DNA of 64,000 nt, taken from contig NZ_AQWM01000018.1 of the NCBI RefSeq assembly GCF_000376105.1, positions 1 to 64,000 of the forward strand. The letters are read 5' to 3'. The position numbers and the translations under genes were made by a program. Under the pieces are notes generated by a model. It searched no databases. It was not told the origin of the DNA and was given only the letters and a program-made list of their open reading frames with translations. This DNA comes from Asticcacaulis benevestitus DSM 16100 = ATCC BAA-896. Lineage in GTDB: Bacteria > Pseudomonadota > Alphaproteobacteria > Caulobacterales > Caulobacteraceae. Positions 17,704 to 26,900 of this stretch are shown one piece after another (the first letter of the stretch is position 1; every line of letters starts with the position of its first letter).

Positions 17704-19155
17704 ATGAAACCAAAACTCCGGGCGGCAGCCCTCCTTTCCGTCCTGTCCTGCCTGACGTCGCTGCCCGCCTCGGCGCAGCTTGCCGGCGAGCCTTTTATTC
17801 ACGACCCCGCGACGATCACGGCGTCCGACGGGAAATACTATACGTATGGCACCGGCACCGGCAGCTTGGTATCTGATGACGGCTGGACCTGGCATTCCGG
17901 TGCCGAAAGGCCCGGCCGTGGCCTGGCGCCCGACATCATTAAGATCGGTGACCGCTACTACGTGGCCTACGCCGCCGGTGGCGGCGGGATGAACGGTGGC
18001 CACGCTGGCGCAATCAAGCTCATGTGGAGCAGGTCTCTCGATCCCAAATCACCCGATTACGGCTTTCAAGAGGTTGGCGACGTGGCGACCAGCGACGGCG
18101 TGGAAGCCACTGACGCAATCGACCCCGCCTTTCTCTATGCCGATGGCCGGCTGTGGCTGACTTATGGCACTTATTACGGGTTCATTCAGTTGGTCGAACT
18201 AGACCCGAAGACCGGGCTCAGGATCGCTGGCAACCAGCCGGTGGCGATAGCCATCGATATGGAAGCGACCGCGATGATCTACCGCGACGGCTGGTACTAC
18301 CTGCTGGGGACGCACGGCACCTGTTGCGACGGACCTAACTCGTCCTACAATATCCGGGTTGGCCGTTCCCGCAGCGTGCAAGGGGCTTATCTCGACCATA
18401 TGGACACCCCTTTGCTCAGGGGGGGCGGCAAGCTGGTTTCGAACGGCCGCGGGCGGCATTATGGGCCGGGGCATTTCGGACGCATAGAGCTTGGTGATGG
18501 CGTCGAGAAATTCTCGATGCACTACGAAGCCGACCTGGACCGCAGCGGCCGCAGCGTGCTGGCCATCGCGCCCCTGCTGTGGAAGGACGGCTGGCCGGTC
18601 GAGGGCGAAAATATCAAGGCCGGGACCTATGAGATCGAATCCGAGCGCAGCGGCTTCGCCCTCCAGCTCGCCACCGACTTCGTGCGGATGGACTTCGATC
18701 GCCGGCGTAGCTTCACGGCGGCGCCGAGGGACCCGGTCGCCCCGATCCCCAACCAGACCCTGGACCAGGATTCGGCCGCCTGGCCGGCAGGCAGCATCGA
18801 TATCGACCTGGGCGCCTATATGATCCGCGCCCATCAGCAGTGGACGGTTACGCCCGTACCTGAGGCGGGCGGCGTCATGGGAACGCCCTATTACAAGATC
18901 GTCCTGGCTGGCACCGAACGCACACTCACCGCGGCGGCGAATTCAAAGTTGGAGGTGGCGCCGGCCTTCACCGGCGCGCCGGAACAGCTGTGGCGGATCG
19001 ACCAGCTTATCGACGGCGCCTTTCGGATCGTGCCCAAGGCGGCGCCGGGCGCCACGGCGGACGTGGCTCTGGTGGCCATCGGTGCCAGCACGCCTGCGCT
19101 GGTGCGATTCGACCCGAAAAGTGATGCCGGGCGGTGGCGCTTCCGGACGCCCTGA
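17704..19155 (+). CDS. GH43-family arabinanase/xylosidase-like hydrolase with ricin-like C-terminal domain
   Basis: The 483-residue protein has a signal peptide (LLSVLSCLTSLPASAQ) and a five-bladed GH43 propeller. FIHDPATITASDGKYYTYG carries the catalytic base Asp, AIDPAFLYADGRLWLTYG the pKa-modulating Asp, and DMEATAMIYRDGWYYLLGTH the acid Glu. The last 130 residues (IRAHQQWTVTPV, YYKIVLAGTERTLTA, QLWRIDQLIDGAFRIVPKA) look like a beta-trefoil ricin-type carbohydrate-binding domain. The family hydrolyses arabinan or arabinoxylan side chains. The ATG at 17704 follows AACAGGAGACGC. It belongs with the gene before it and with the XylR-box region. Confidence 0.88.
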   Translation: MKPKLRAAALLSVLSCLTSLPASAQLAGEPFIHDPATITASDGKYYTYGTGTGSLVSDDGWTWHSGAERPGRGLAPDIIKIGDRYYVAYAAGGGGMNGGHAGAIKLMWSRSLDPKSPDYGFQEVGDVATSDGVEATDAIDPAFLYADGRLWLTYGTYYGFIQLVELDPKTGLRIAGNQPVAIAIDMEATAMIYRDGWYYLLGTHGTCCDGPNSSYNIRVGRSRSVQGAYLDHMDTPLLRGGGKLVSNGRGRHYGPGHFGRIELGDGVEKFSMHYEADLDRSGRSVLAIAPLLWKDGWPVEGENIKAGTYEIESERSGFALQLATDFVRMDFDRRRSFTAAPRDPVAPIPNQTLDQDSAAWPAGSIDIDLGAYMIRAHQQWTVTPVPEAGGVMGTPYYKIVLAGTERTLTAAANSKLEVAPAFTGAPEQLWRIDQLIDGAFRIVPKAAPGATADVALVAIGASTPALVRFDPKSDAGRWRFRTP

Positions 19156-19216
19156 TCTCGTCATCCTAGGCAATGACGGCTGGTTGCAAGCACGCTCCTA
19201 ATCCGGATGGAGTGAT

Positions 19217-20167
19217 TCATTTGGCCCGGGGACTGAGCCAGCCGTTTGTGGTGATCCAGTCCATGATGGCGCTTTGCCACGTGTCACGCGGTAGCAGTGG
19301 GAAGCCGTGCTGCCCTTTATCGAAAAACCTCGCCTCTCCCGGCACACCGGCGTGGCGAAGGGCTTCAAAATAGACAATGCTGTTGTCTATATCGACCAGT
19401 TGATCATCGGCGGCGTGAAGAATCAGGGCAGGCGGCGTCTCGGCGGTCACGTGCCTTTCGTTGGAAAGCGCCTCGGTCTGGGCGTCGGAAGGCGACGAGC
19501 CTAGAAGCGCGTTCCGCGAGCCCATGTGTGTAATCTTGGCGTCCATGCTTATCACCGGGTATACAAGGACTTGAAAGTCGGGGCGAAGGCTTATGCCCTC
19601 AGGGTTGTCCACGTAGGAGGTCTGAAAATGGGTTGCCAGCGTCGACGCAACGTGGCCGCCGGCCGAGTAGCCGACCACCCCGACGCGCACCGGATCGAGA
19701 CTCCACTCCTCTGCATGTAGCCTTATGAAACGGAGACCCTGCTGTGCGTCCTGGAGCGGTCCGATCGACTTGTCCGGCATCGTCAGGTCATTGGGCAGCC
19801 TATATTTCAGAACGAAAGCGGCGATACCATGATCGGCGAAATATTGAGCCTGCTGGACGCCTTCATAGTCGAAGGTTAGGCCTGCGTAGCCGCCGCCTGG
19901 GACAATCAGGACGCTGGCGCCCGTCGCCTTTGCCTTGGCGGGCAGGTAGACCTGGATGGCCGGGCGGGATACGTTCTGGATCCAGCCCTTGTCGGCGCCG
20001 GTTTCATTATTGGGTCCGGGTTTGGAATTCGGAATGACACCGTCCCCGTAAAGCGCAAAGGCTTGCATTTGGGCCGGAAAGGCGGAGGCGGGATCCAAGG
20101 TCGCTGCCCTCGCCGGCATTGCGAAAATCGCCGTGGCCACGATGAAAAACGCAAGTTTCAATGCCAT
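19217..20167 (-). CDS. alpha/beta hydrolase, acetylxylan-esterase/BD-FAE-like, exported
   Basis: This 316-residue protein has a signal peptide (LAFFIVATAIFAMPARAAT). It has the oxyanion-hole motif VLIVPGGGYAGL, the nucleophile elbow GVVGYSAGGHVAS, and the distal Asp and His in LILHAADDQLVDIDN and DKGQHGFPL. Such esterases remove acetyl or feruloyl groups from plant xylans. It converges on the GH43 gene, which ends 61 bases away. A weak XylR-like half-box (GCGCTAACA, near 20273) lies 100 bases upstream. Confidence 0.8.
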   Translation of the reverse strand: MALKLAFFIVATAIFAMPARAATLDPASAFPAQMQAFALYGDGVIPNSKPGPNNETGADKGWIQNVSRPAIQVYLPAKAKATGASVLIVPGGGYAGLTFDYEGVQQAQYFADHGIAAFVLKYRLPNDLTMPDKSIGPLQDAQQGLRFIRLHAEEWSLDPVRVGVVGYSAGGHVASTLATHFQTSYVDNPEGISLRPDFQVLVYPVISMDAKITHMGSRNALLGSSPSDAQTEALSNERHVTAETPPALILHAADDQLVDIDNSIVYFEALRHAGVPGEARFFDKGQHGFPLLPRDTWQSAIMDWITTNGWLSPRAK

Positions 20168-20314
20168 GCTTTCGACTCCCTTTTTGCCTCATATCTCGGC
20201 ATAACCCTCTGATATGTAAAATCGGCAGGCCTTTCAAGGAAATGGTCCCGCAGCTCCGGATTCGCGCTAACACCACCACCTCGCATCAGTGATGGATTCA
20301 AAGGGTTCACCAGG

Positions 20315-20383
20315 TTCCACTTTCGGGCAAACAATGCCGAACCGCACTCGCTGACTTCATTTTCGCTCTGGGCGCAAGGAAGC
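20315..20383 (+). repeat. bipartite repeat, degenerate copy
   Basis: Half A-like TTCCACTTTCGGGC at 20315 and half B-like TTTCGCTCTGGGCGCAAGGA near 20361. It lies in the 356-base gap 20168-20523, otherwise empty. Confidence 0.35.
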
Positions 20384-20523
20384 CGAACTCCATTCGCCAA
20401 AGACGGAACGTCGCGTTCATTTGGCGTAAAGGTAACGCGGCCCAACCACAGCGATCCAACCTTTGAATTTGCAGGTATTGATTGATAACATAGCGAAGCT
20501 GTTATGTATTTGGGGGAGTGGGT

Positions 20524-21222
20524 ATGCTTAAAAAATGGCGGCAGGTATCCGTTTGGCAAAACGTAACAGCGGCGCTTTGGTATGTCTTCGGCGTTTTTGC
20601 AGGTGGCGCCTTAATTGTTCTTGCAACCGATCTTAGCGGAATTCACCTGTGGGGTGAGCTTCGAATTGTCTGTCGCTTTGTTTATTATTGGTCAGCGGCT
20701 TTCCTTCTCGCCGGTTCCTGGATCTTTCGGACGTTTCATCTGGCGACTGGCGTTGATCAAGGCCTGTTTTCATATGGCTTAGGGCCGTGGCTTCATGGGT
20801 GCGTGTTTGGCTTGGTCGTCGGCGGCCCGTCGGCATATGCCATATGGACATGTTTTCGATACGACGAGACTCAAAAGCGCGATGCAGGCGAGTCGGAAAA
20901 GCAAAAAGTTCTTCGTGCTGTGAACCGCACCGTAGAGCGACTGGGACTGGCATTATATTTTCTGTTTATGTCGTTCGCGCTCGGGTTCTTTGTTCTTGCA
21001 CATCAAACTTTCGCTAGTGGTCTAGTTTCGCTGATTTTAGAAGAGCGTCTATCGACCTTAATTCCTAAGCTGTGTGGCCTAATAGTTTACATCGGAATTT
21101 CTGCGGTTGCATTGTTTGTCGCAACGGTGAGACTGAATGGCTATTTTCTCGGTATGGCGTCGACAGTTTTGGCTTTGCTTATAGTCCAGTCCGCCATCTG
21201 GTGGTGCCCAACTTGGCCATAG
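20524..21222 (+). CDS. hypothetical integral membrane protein
   Basis: The 232-residue product has about six hydrophobic segments (including VTAALWYVFGVFAGGALIVL, WLHGCVFGLVVGGPSAYAIW, LALYFLFMSFALGFFVLA and LCGLIVYIGISAVALFVATV) and a basic cytoplasmic loop around residues 115-140. I do not recognise the family. The ATG at 20524 follows GGGGGAG at ideal spacing, so it is preferred over the GTG two codons earlier. Confidence 0.6.
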   Translation: MLKKWRQVSVWQNVTAALWYVFGVFAGGALIVLATDLSGIHLWGELRIVCRFVYYWSAAFLLAGSWIFRTFHLATGVDQGLFSYGLGPWLHGCVFGLVVGGPSAYAIWTCFRYDETQKRDAGESEKQKVLRAVNRTVERLGLALYFLFMSFALGFFVLAHQTFASGLVSLILEERLSTLIPKLCGLIVYIGISAVALFVATVRLNGYFLGMASTVLALLIVQSAIWWCPTWP

Positions 21223-21321
21223 TCGACATCGACGTGGTCTTGATCCGCCCCGGATTTGGCGGAGGCTCGAACTCACGAGGGAATGATTTCTTTAGTTTGG
21301 ATCTTTGAACCGTGACGCCGA

Positions 21322-21380
21322 TGTCCGCTATTGAATGTTCCAGCACGGATGAGATGTCCGGAGTGGGCGCGATGCGGCAC
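21322..21380 (+). repeat. bipartite repeat, near-consensus copy
   Basis: Half A is TGTCCGCTATTG at 21322. Half B is TGTCCGGAGTGGGCGCGATG at 21355. The offset is 33 bases. Confidence 0.55.
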
Positions 21381-21441
21381 CACCACGGTTCGGTATGAAG
21401 TTGCAGTTCCTTTTTTTGACAGATTCGGTTAGCTTTGCGAG

Positions 21442-21777
21442 ATGACCATTAAATCTCTAACTGCTGAGGAACGAGACATTATTCTTAGGTCCCTGTCTGC
21501 CACATTTGAATATTTCGACTTTGACTTCCAGACGCGGCTTAGTGTGGATGAGGACGCAGTGCGCGGAGTGATCTCTGGCTGGCCCAATGTCGATGATAGT
21601 GATGACGATGGGGAGCCGGCGTTAGTAATTAACAACTCGCTGAACGACTTGCTCTATGGAGTGGGCGTAAAAGACGAAGATTTCATACGCCTTACGGGTG
21701 TGGGAAGGGCGGAAATTTTACGTGTCTACAGGAAGTGGGCCGTTGAACGTGGTTGGAAGTCAACTGGCGGCCACTGA
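21442..21777 (+). CDS. hypothetical small acidic protein
   Basis: This 111-residue protein starts MTIKSLTAEERDIILRSLSA. It contains a patch of acidic residues (DVDDSDDDGEP) and ends KWAVERGWKSTGGH. The family is not one I can name. It has no signal or membrane segment and is probably cytoplasmic. It is flanked on both sides by repeat copies. Confidence 0.5.
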   Translation: MTIKSLTAEERDIILRSLSATFEYFDFDFQTRLSVDEDAVRGVISGWPNVDDSDDDGEPALVINNSLNDLLYGVGVKDEDFIRLTGVGRAEILRVYRKWAVERGWKSTGGH

Positions 21778-21833
21778 TCGCACTTTATTTCTGCATAGCC
21801 AACCCGGACTGGCCGCACTTTCAACATGCAGAT

Positions 21834-21896
21834 TGTCCGCTTTTGAGCAATTCTATTCACCTTAACGTTCTCTTCCGCAATGGGCGCACAGGCGAC
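21834..21896 (+). repeat. bipartite repeat, near-consensus copy
   Basis: Half A is TGTCCGCTTTTGAGC at 21834. Half B is TTCCGCAATGGGCGCACAGG from 21873, then CGAC. The offset is about 39 bases. Confidence 0.6.
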
Positions 21897-21963
21897 GTCG
21901 GCCGGCTTGTAGAGCCAGTAAGGCGTCGCGACCTCGCACGTGTCAGAGGCGCGTGTCAGGCCC

Positions 21964-22800
21964 CTAGTGACTCGTCTTCTTCCGGACAGGCTTGGAGGCT
22001 GTCTTGGACTGAGCCACTGAGGGCGCCGTATCGGCTGGATAAGAGGCCGTGATGTCTTTGATGACGTATGCATATTCAAAGCCAGGGTCCTGTCCAGGAA
22101 TAATGCCGTTCATACCTGAAAGGTCCTGCCTCCCAAGAATAGGGGATGGGCCTGGCGCCGAATTATTATATGTCCCCCAGGCGGAGCCACCATTTGACAC
22201 GATGATTTCAACTGTTTTGATCGAGTCTGGCAAAAAGGCCGCGGCCCTTTTCGTTGGGGTTTCGAGACGCGCTGCGTGACTCGTCCCGCTGTATGCAATA
22301 ACAAAGCCCTTCGCCATGGAGGCCGTGATGCTCTCGCCCATGCATTTATTGCCAAAGGCATCCGGGTCGGCCGGGACGCCGTCAAATCGACATCCAAGCT
22401 GATAATCGATCGTCACGCGACCGCTTTTGTCGCGAAGGGTCCGCAACCAATTGATCAGATCAACCATCGCCTGTGAGGTGCGACCATCCGAAGGATGCGC
22501 CCATTCCAAGGCCCAGGCAGGACTGGTCTCGGGAGGAAGCTCTAGAGAGACGACGACCGGCCCCTCGATTTGAACAACGGCTTGCTTCACGAAACAGGCC
22601 AGAACCTTTGGCATCTCCTGTGTCCCGTGCAATTCGCCGACGTAAATACCGCGTCCTGCTAGCAACTCACGTGGCAAAGGCGAGCAGTCTTGGGCACTGA
22701 CAGGTGACTTTCCTTCTTTCGCCGCGCTAGCGGAAGAGGCAGCCCCGCTTAGGAGGACAAGGAGCATAAGCGCGCTCAACATAGGTCGGCCGTTTGACAT
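21964..22800 (-). CDS. exported TIKI/EreA/ChaN-superfamily-like protein
   Basis: The 278-residue product has a signal peptide (ALMLLVLLSGAASSASA). It carries GRGIYVGELHGTQEMPKVLA and VVVSLELPP, which resemble the GE(x)H and downstream Glu motifs of the EreA/ChaN/TIKI-like metal-binding fold. The C-terminus is Lys-rich (SKPVRKKTSH). A hydrolase or haem-related role is possible by fold; the substrate is unknown. It is monocistronic. Confidence 0.55.
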   Translation of the reverse strand: MSNGRPMLSALMLLVLLSGAASSASAAKEGKSPVSAQDCSPLPRELLAGRGIYVGELHGTQEMPKVLACFVKQAVVQIEGPVVVSLELPPETSPAWALEWAHPSDGRTSQAMVDLINWLRTLRDKSGRVTIDYQLGCRFDGVPADPDAFGNKCMGESITASMAKGFVIAYSGTSHAARLETPTKRAAAFLPDSIKTVEIIVSNGGSAWGTYNNSAPGPSPILGRQDLSGMNGIIPGQDPGFEYAYVIKDITASYPADTAPSVAQSKTASKPVRKKTSH

Positions 22801-23114
22801 CTGGATCGCCCTATCTCTTCGCGGGGTTGTTGATAGGTAGGAAGTCGACGGTTGCCGGTGAACCCGCCAGCAAAAAAATGACCGTCAGCGCTGTAAGACA
22901 CTTACACATGAAACATCCCCGTGATTGTTATTTTATGGGTAATATCATCATGGTTGCGGTTTTGTGGCAAGAGTGGAAGTTGGTGTCTTACGCCTGTAGG
23001 CGGAGATTTTCATTTTATCAGGCTAACCATGGCCTGTGATAGTTACGCAATTTTTCGTTGGAATAAGATCGGTCTAATGCATTCCCGGATGAGCTTGGGC
23101 TGTAGGCCTTAAGA

Positions 23115-23130
23115 GGTCCGCTTTCGGCCA
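23115..23130 (+). repeat. half A of the bipartite repeat
   Basis: GGTCCGCTTTCGGCCAAAG closely matches half A. It is the last clear copy before the giant-gene segment. Confidence 0.45.
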
Positions 23131-23559
23131 AAGCGCCGCCTGACGAGATCGACTTCCGCCTTGGTATAGGTTATCGGATGCCTGCCGAGCGCCGGCGTTT
23201 GATCCAAGCCTGAAGGCAGGCGTCGGATAAGCCTCCAAGGAGGAAGCCGCGGGAATGTCGAGCTGTGATTATGCCAACCTATGGGGATTTGGTAAGTTTG
23301 GCACTTGGGGTGATGCCCATTTGAGTCTTTTTATGCATCCCGTTCGTTGCGAAGACGATCATAGGGTTTGGTTTTTGATAGGTTTTCTGCCGTCCCCTGT
23401 CGGTTGACTGGCCCAGGCATTGACCAGAACGCCAATTTGGCAACGACGGTGCCGATCGCTGTCTTTTAAGACAGCGGCACATTGTCCAACACGCGTTGTT
23501 CTGTTGCGCGATCTGGAACAACCGGTTGCAAGACTTAGCTGATCATAACAGCGCTTGGA

Positions 23560-23946
23560 CTTGAGCCAACCGTTCGAGGTCGCCGAGGTTTACGCGAAAT
23601 TCCTTGAGTAAATGAAATAGGGTAGTAGTTACGTTGGTTGCGGCCCCCCGCAACCAAAGTACCCCTCGACTTTGTCGAGGAAGAGGACGAGCCCGGATGG
23701 TCCTCAAGCAAAAATGCCTCAGATTTCCCGGCACTTTCGTGCGGAACCACCGCACTTTTTCGGGGTTGCGTAGACCGTAATGGAATGAATCAATTGACGC
23801 ATAACCTCTCCGATTTCCGGAACGGTTATGCGTCCGCTCAGTTGCCCTTCAAGTTGTCGAATTGGTCCCGGCACTTCCGCAGGACTGTCGATCCGTGTCG
23901 TTCTTACAGCAGCGTTGGTCCTGGCGCGGATTGGGTGCACCAACAT
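23560..23946 (-). pseudogene. possible large serine recombinase C-terminal remnant
   Basis: One minus-strand frame gives LEGQLSGRITVPEIGEVMRQ then LIHSITVYATPKK, which resembles the coiled-coil-to-C-terminal segment of large serine recombinases (compare ...LRxLIexIvvhP). A second frame gives SRGTLVAGGRNQRNYYPISF, like the terminal VAGARN... of the same proteins, in the correct order. The two frames are shifted and neither is intact. The match is short and I could be wrong. Confidence 0.3.
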
Positions 23947-23987
23947 AGGCGGGATGGAATGAAAAAAGATGGATGAGGATATGGTCG

Positions 23988-26900
23988 TCAGAACTCGATG
24001 GCCTCGGCATAAACGATACGTTCCCCGAAGAATGGGTCTTCTTCGTGATTGCCCGCTGGTTCCACAGGATAGGTTTCCGTCTCGGTAATCAACACCCGAC
24101 GTTTGCCACCGGCAGGCGTCAGCGGTGGGTAGAATGTCTCGTTGTACAAAAGATTGGGCGCGATCATGGTCGCCGCGGCAATGGCATCAGATCGAGTTGC
24201 TGCCGTCTCGTTCTGCGCGCTGCTTACGCGCTGAAATTTTCCTTTGATTGGCTTTGGACCTGTCACCGGCGCTGAGGCCAGCTTGGCGGCGATCTGGCGT
24301 GCTTGCGGCGTCATGTCAGGCGCGGGCGAGGCGACAGGCGTGACGTCCGGCACGTTCACGACAATCGGCTTCTTGGGTGGCGTGCCCCATTCATCACGCC
24401 AGCCGAGCACCGGATCAAGTGCTGCGTCATCCAGCACCTGCGTCTGTATGCGTATGGCGCCCAGACGCGCATAGGGGCCGTTCTTGCCGTCATTTGGCTG
24501 ATCACCGAACACAAAAATCTGATACTGAAATCCAAGATTTCCGACCGGAACCAGCACGGCGATTCTGTCCGCGCTGAGCTGGATGAAATCACAGCTTACA
24601 GCGCCTGACAGGTGACAGCCTTCGACGGAGGTGGGCTGATACCGTGCCACCGCCAGCCGCAGGAAGGGAAAGTAACTGCCCTTGGGCATGGCCACATTGA
24701 CATCAGCGTACCAAAGTTGCCGGTCCTTGTCGAAGCCAACTTCGTGGGGCGCTACCGAATAGGTGCCCGACCGTCCTGGTATGGCCAAACCTGTAACCTT
24801 GAACGGCTCAGGTAGGTTGCCTTCCTTGTCGGGAAAGGCGTCCATCCCAGGACAGGCGACCGGGCCTTGCGTCTTGGCCAGACGGAAGGCCGAGGCTTTA
24901 GGACTTATGGTCGGAATGTCCTTGCTGATGCGGATGGGATCGCGCCCCCATTGCGTGACCAGGGGATCGTTGTCACCGCTATCGGTATTGCCCGCGGCGC
25001 CATCCGGCAAAATAACACCCAGCATTTCATTGAAGCCTGTGCTCATCCAGGGACGATCGAGATAGACCCGCAGACCTCCGACACGACGAGAAGCGGTGCT
25101 CGCCTCATTGCGGAACCAGCCAAAGGTCGGAATGACATAAAGTACACCGGGCGAGGGCGGTGGCGCACTATTCTTGATCCAACGGACTACGGACGCAGAT
25201 GGCACGCGCATCGCCGGCTCATTGTCGCGCAGAGATTTTTCGAAAAACTCCTTGAAACGGGATACGGCCTGCATCGAATAATTGACTCGGCGATAGCGTG
25301 TATCGGGAAAATGCTGGCTCAGGGACGTATTGACATAGGGTGAGAAGAAACCATCGATCCGTTGGATCGCCACTTGAGCCACATTCTGTTTGAACGTGCG
25401 TTTAACCGGCTGGGACTTGGCGTCGACATCGACGGGATTATCGTCGGGTTCATCCCAGCTCGCATCGATATCCAGCCTGCCCGTAGAGGGACCACTCAGG
25501 GGCGTTTGCAAAGCCGGAAAGGTCACGTCCAGAGCGCCTTTATCACGTGCCACGTCAAACTTGGCGAAAGCGGGAACGACCAGCGGCTTTTGCGTAGCAT
25601 GGATCAGCTCGATCTCCCGCCACGGCGTGAACATGTAATGCTTGCCCTCAAGAATGAAGGCTTTGAGGTCCGCAGCAGACCTTTGCTTCGGTCCCCTGGC
25701 CGTCGATTTTTGCATCAGGGCCCACAAGGCCATGGTTTCCAGCATCTCGGCATTGAGCATGCAGCTTAAGCGCAGTTTGTGCCGGCATCCTTTGTTCATA
25801 TGGATTTGCAGGGTGCGGGAAGGGATGTCGAAATTGAAATAATTGACCGGAAAGGTTTCGCTGCCTTCGATCGTTATCGGACGTGACTCCGGCCAATCCG
25901 GCATGACCGCGCCTTTCGGATCGCCGTAAAGCGGAATGTACAGGTCTGTCCAACCCTTGTCGCCCAATCGGCGGAGACGGGCACAAATCTGAACCGCATA
26001 GGGATCGGGAAGATAAGGCAACTCAAACCTGGCCTCGCTGACGTTATAGGGGGTGGTGGCGCCACTATAGTTGCCCGCATTGTCCGGGTCCGCATTGAGA
26101 AAGTCCGATGCCGGCATAACACAACTGGGGAAGCCCTTGTCCTTGTGTACCAACATCTCGTACCTTGAAGAGTCAGGTACGCCATTTTTGTCGATCACGC
26201 TGTGCGTTTCCGCGAAGCGTTGCGTTACACGTGGCGGCGCCACATTGCGCCTGACGGATTTGTCACTGCGTTCTGGCTTATCGACATAGGTACGCAAGGC
26301 CAGACGCCCCAAAGATTCGCCCTGACGCGGCAGATCCGAACGCGCAATCTGCTTCCAGCTTATGTCCTCGTCTTTTCCGCTTTGCACGTTGCCAAACAAT
26401 GTCAAAACGGGCGACTCAATCGCCTCGTAACGCAGATAGGGCACTTTGTCAGATACTGTGCCCGGCAGGGGCGTGGCGTCAAAGGCGGCGGAATAACCGC
26501 ACAGGTCTACGGTACGTAAACGGACGGAATAGACATGGCCAAACCGTAAAACAGGCAGACTGCCTTTCACCGCGTGGAAAATCGTCTTCAGTGGCAGGCC
26601 TGCCGGCACACTGGCCTCGGTATCGGCGATCATGCCCTGATGTTGTTCTTCTTCGGAAGGTCCGGCTGCCGGATCGATTTCTGTACGCAGGGACTTGAAG
26701 GGTTCAGGCGCCGACAGCGACCAGCCGCGCCAGGCAAATATGCCCTCATGGAGTTTGTACACATTGGGATCGGTGACATTGGGCGCCGAGGTCAGGCCGG
26801 TGCTGATATTGCCTTCATCCTCTCGCATGGTGCCCGTAAGACCGATACCGCCGTCCGCCTTCAGACCCAGCCTGTCAATGGTTTCGGGTGTCAGGCCCGA

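Larger units (their letters stand above)
22801..23987. other. 1.2-kb non-coding region with repeats, hairpins and a decayed gene
   Basis: It holds a single half A of the dispersed repeat (23115), an exact hairpin CGCTGTCTT/AAGACAGCG (23457-23476), an exact 10-base inverted repeat TTGGTTGCGG/CCGCAACCAA (23634-23657), a second hairpin CCTCGAC/GTCGAGG (23664-23680), and a possible recombinase remnant. I see no intact gene. Confidence 0.6.
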
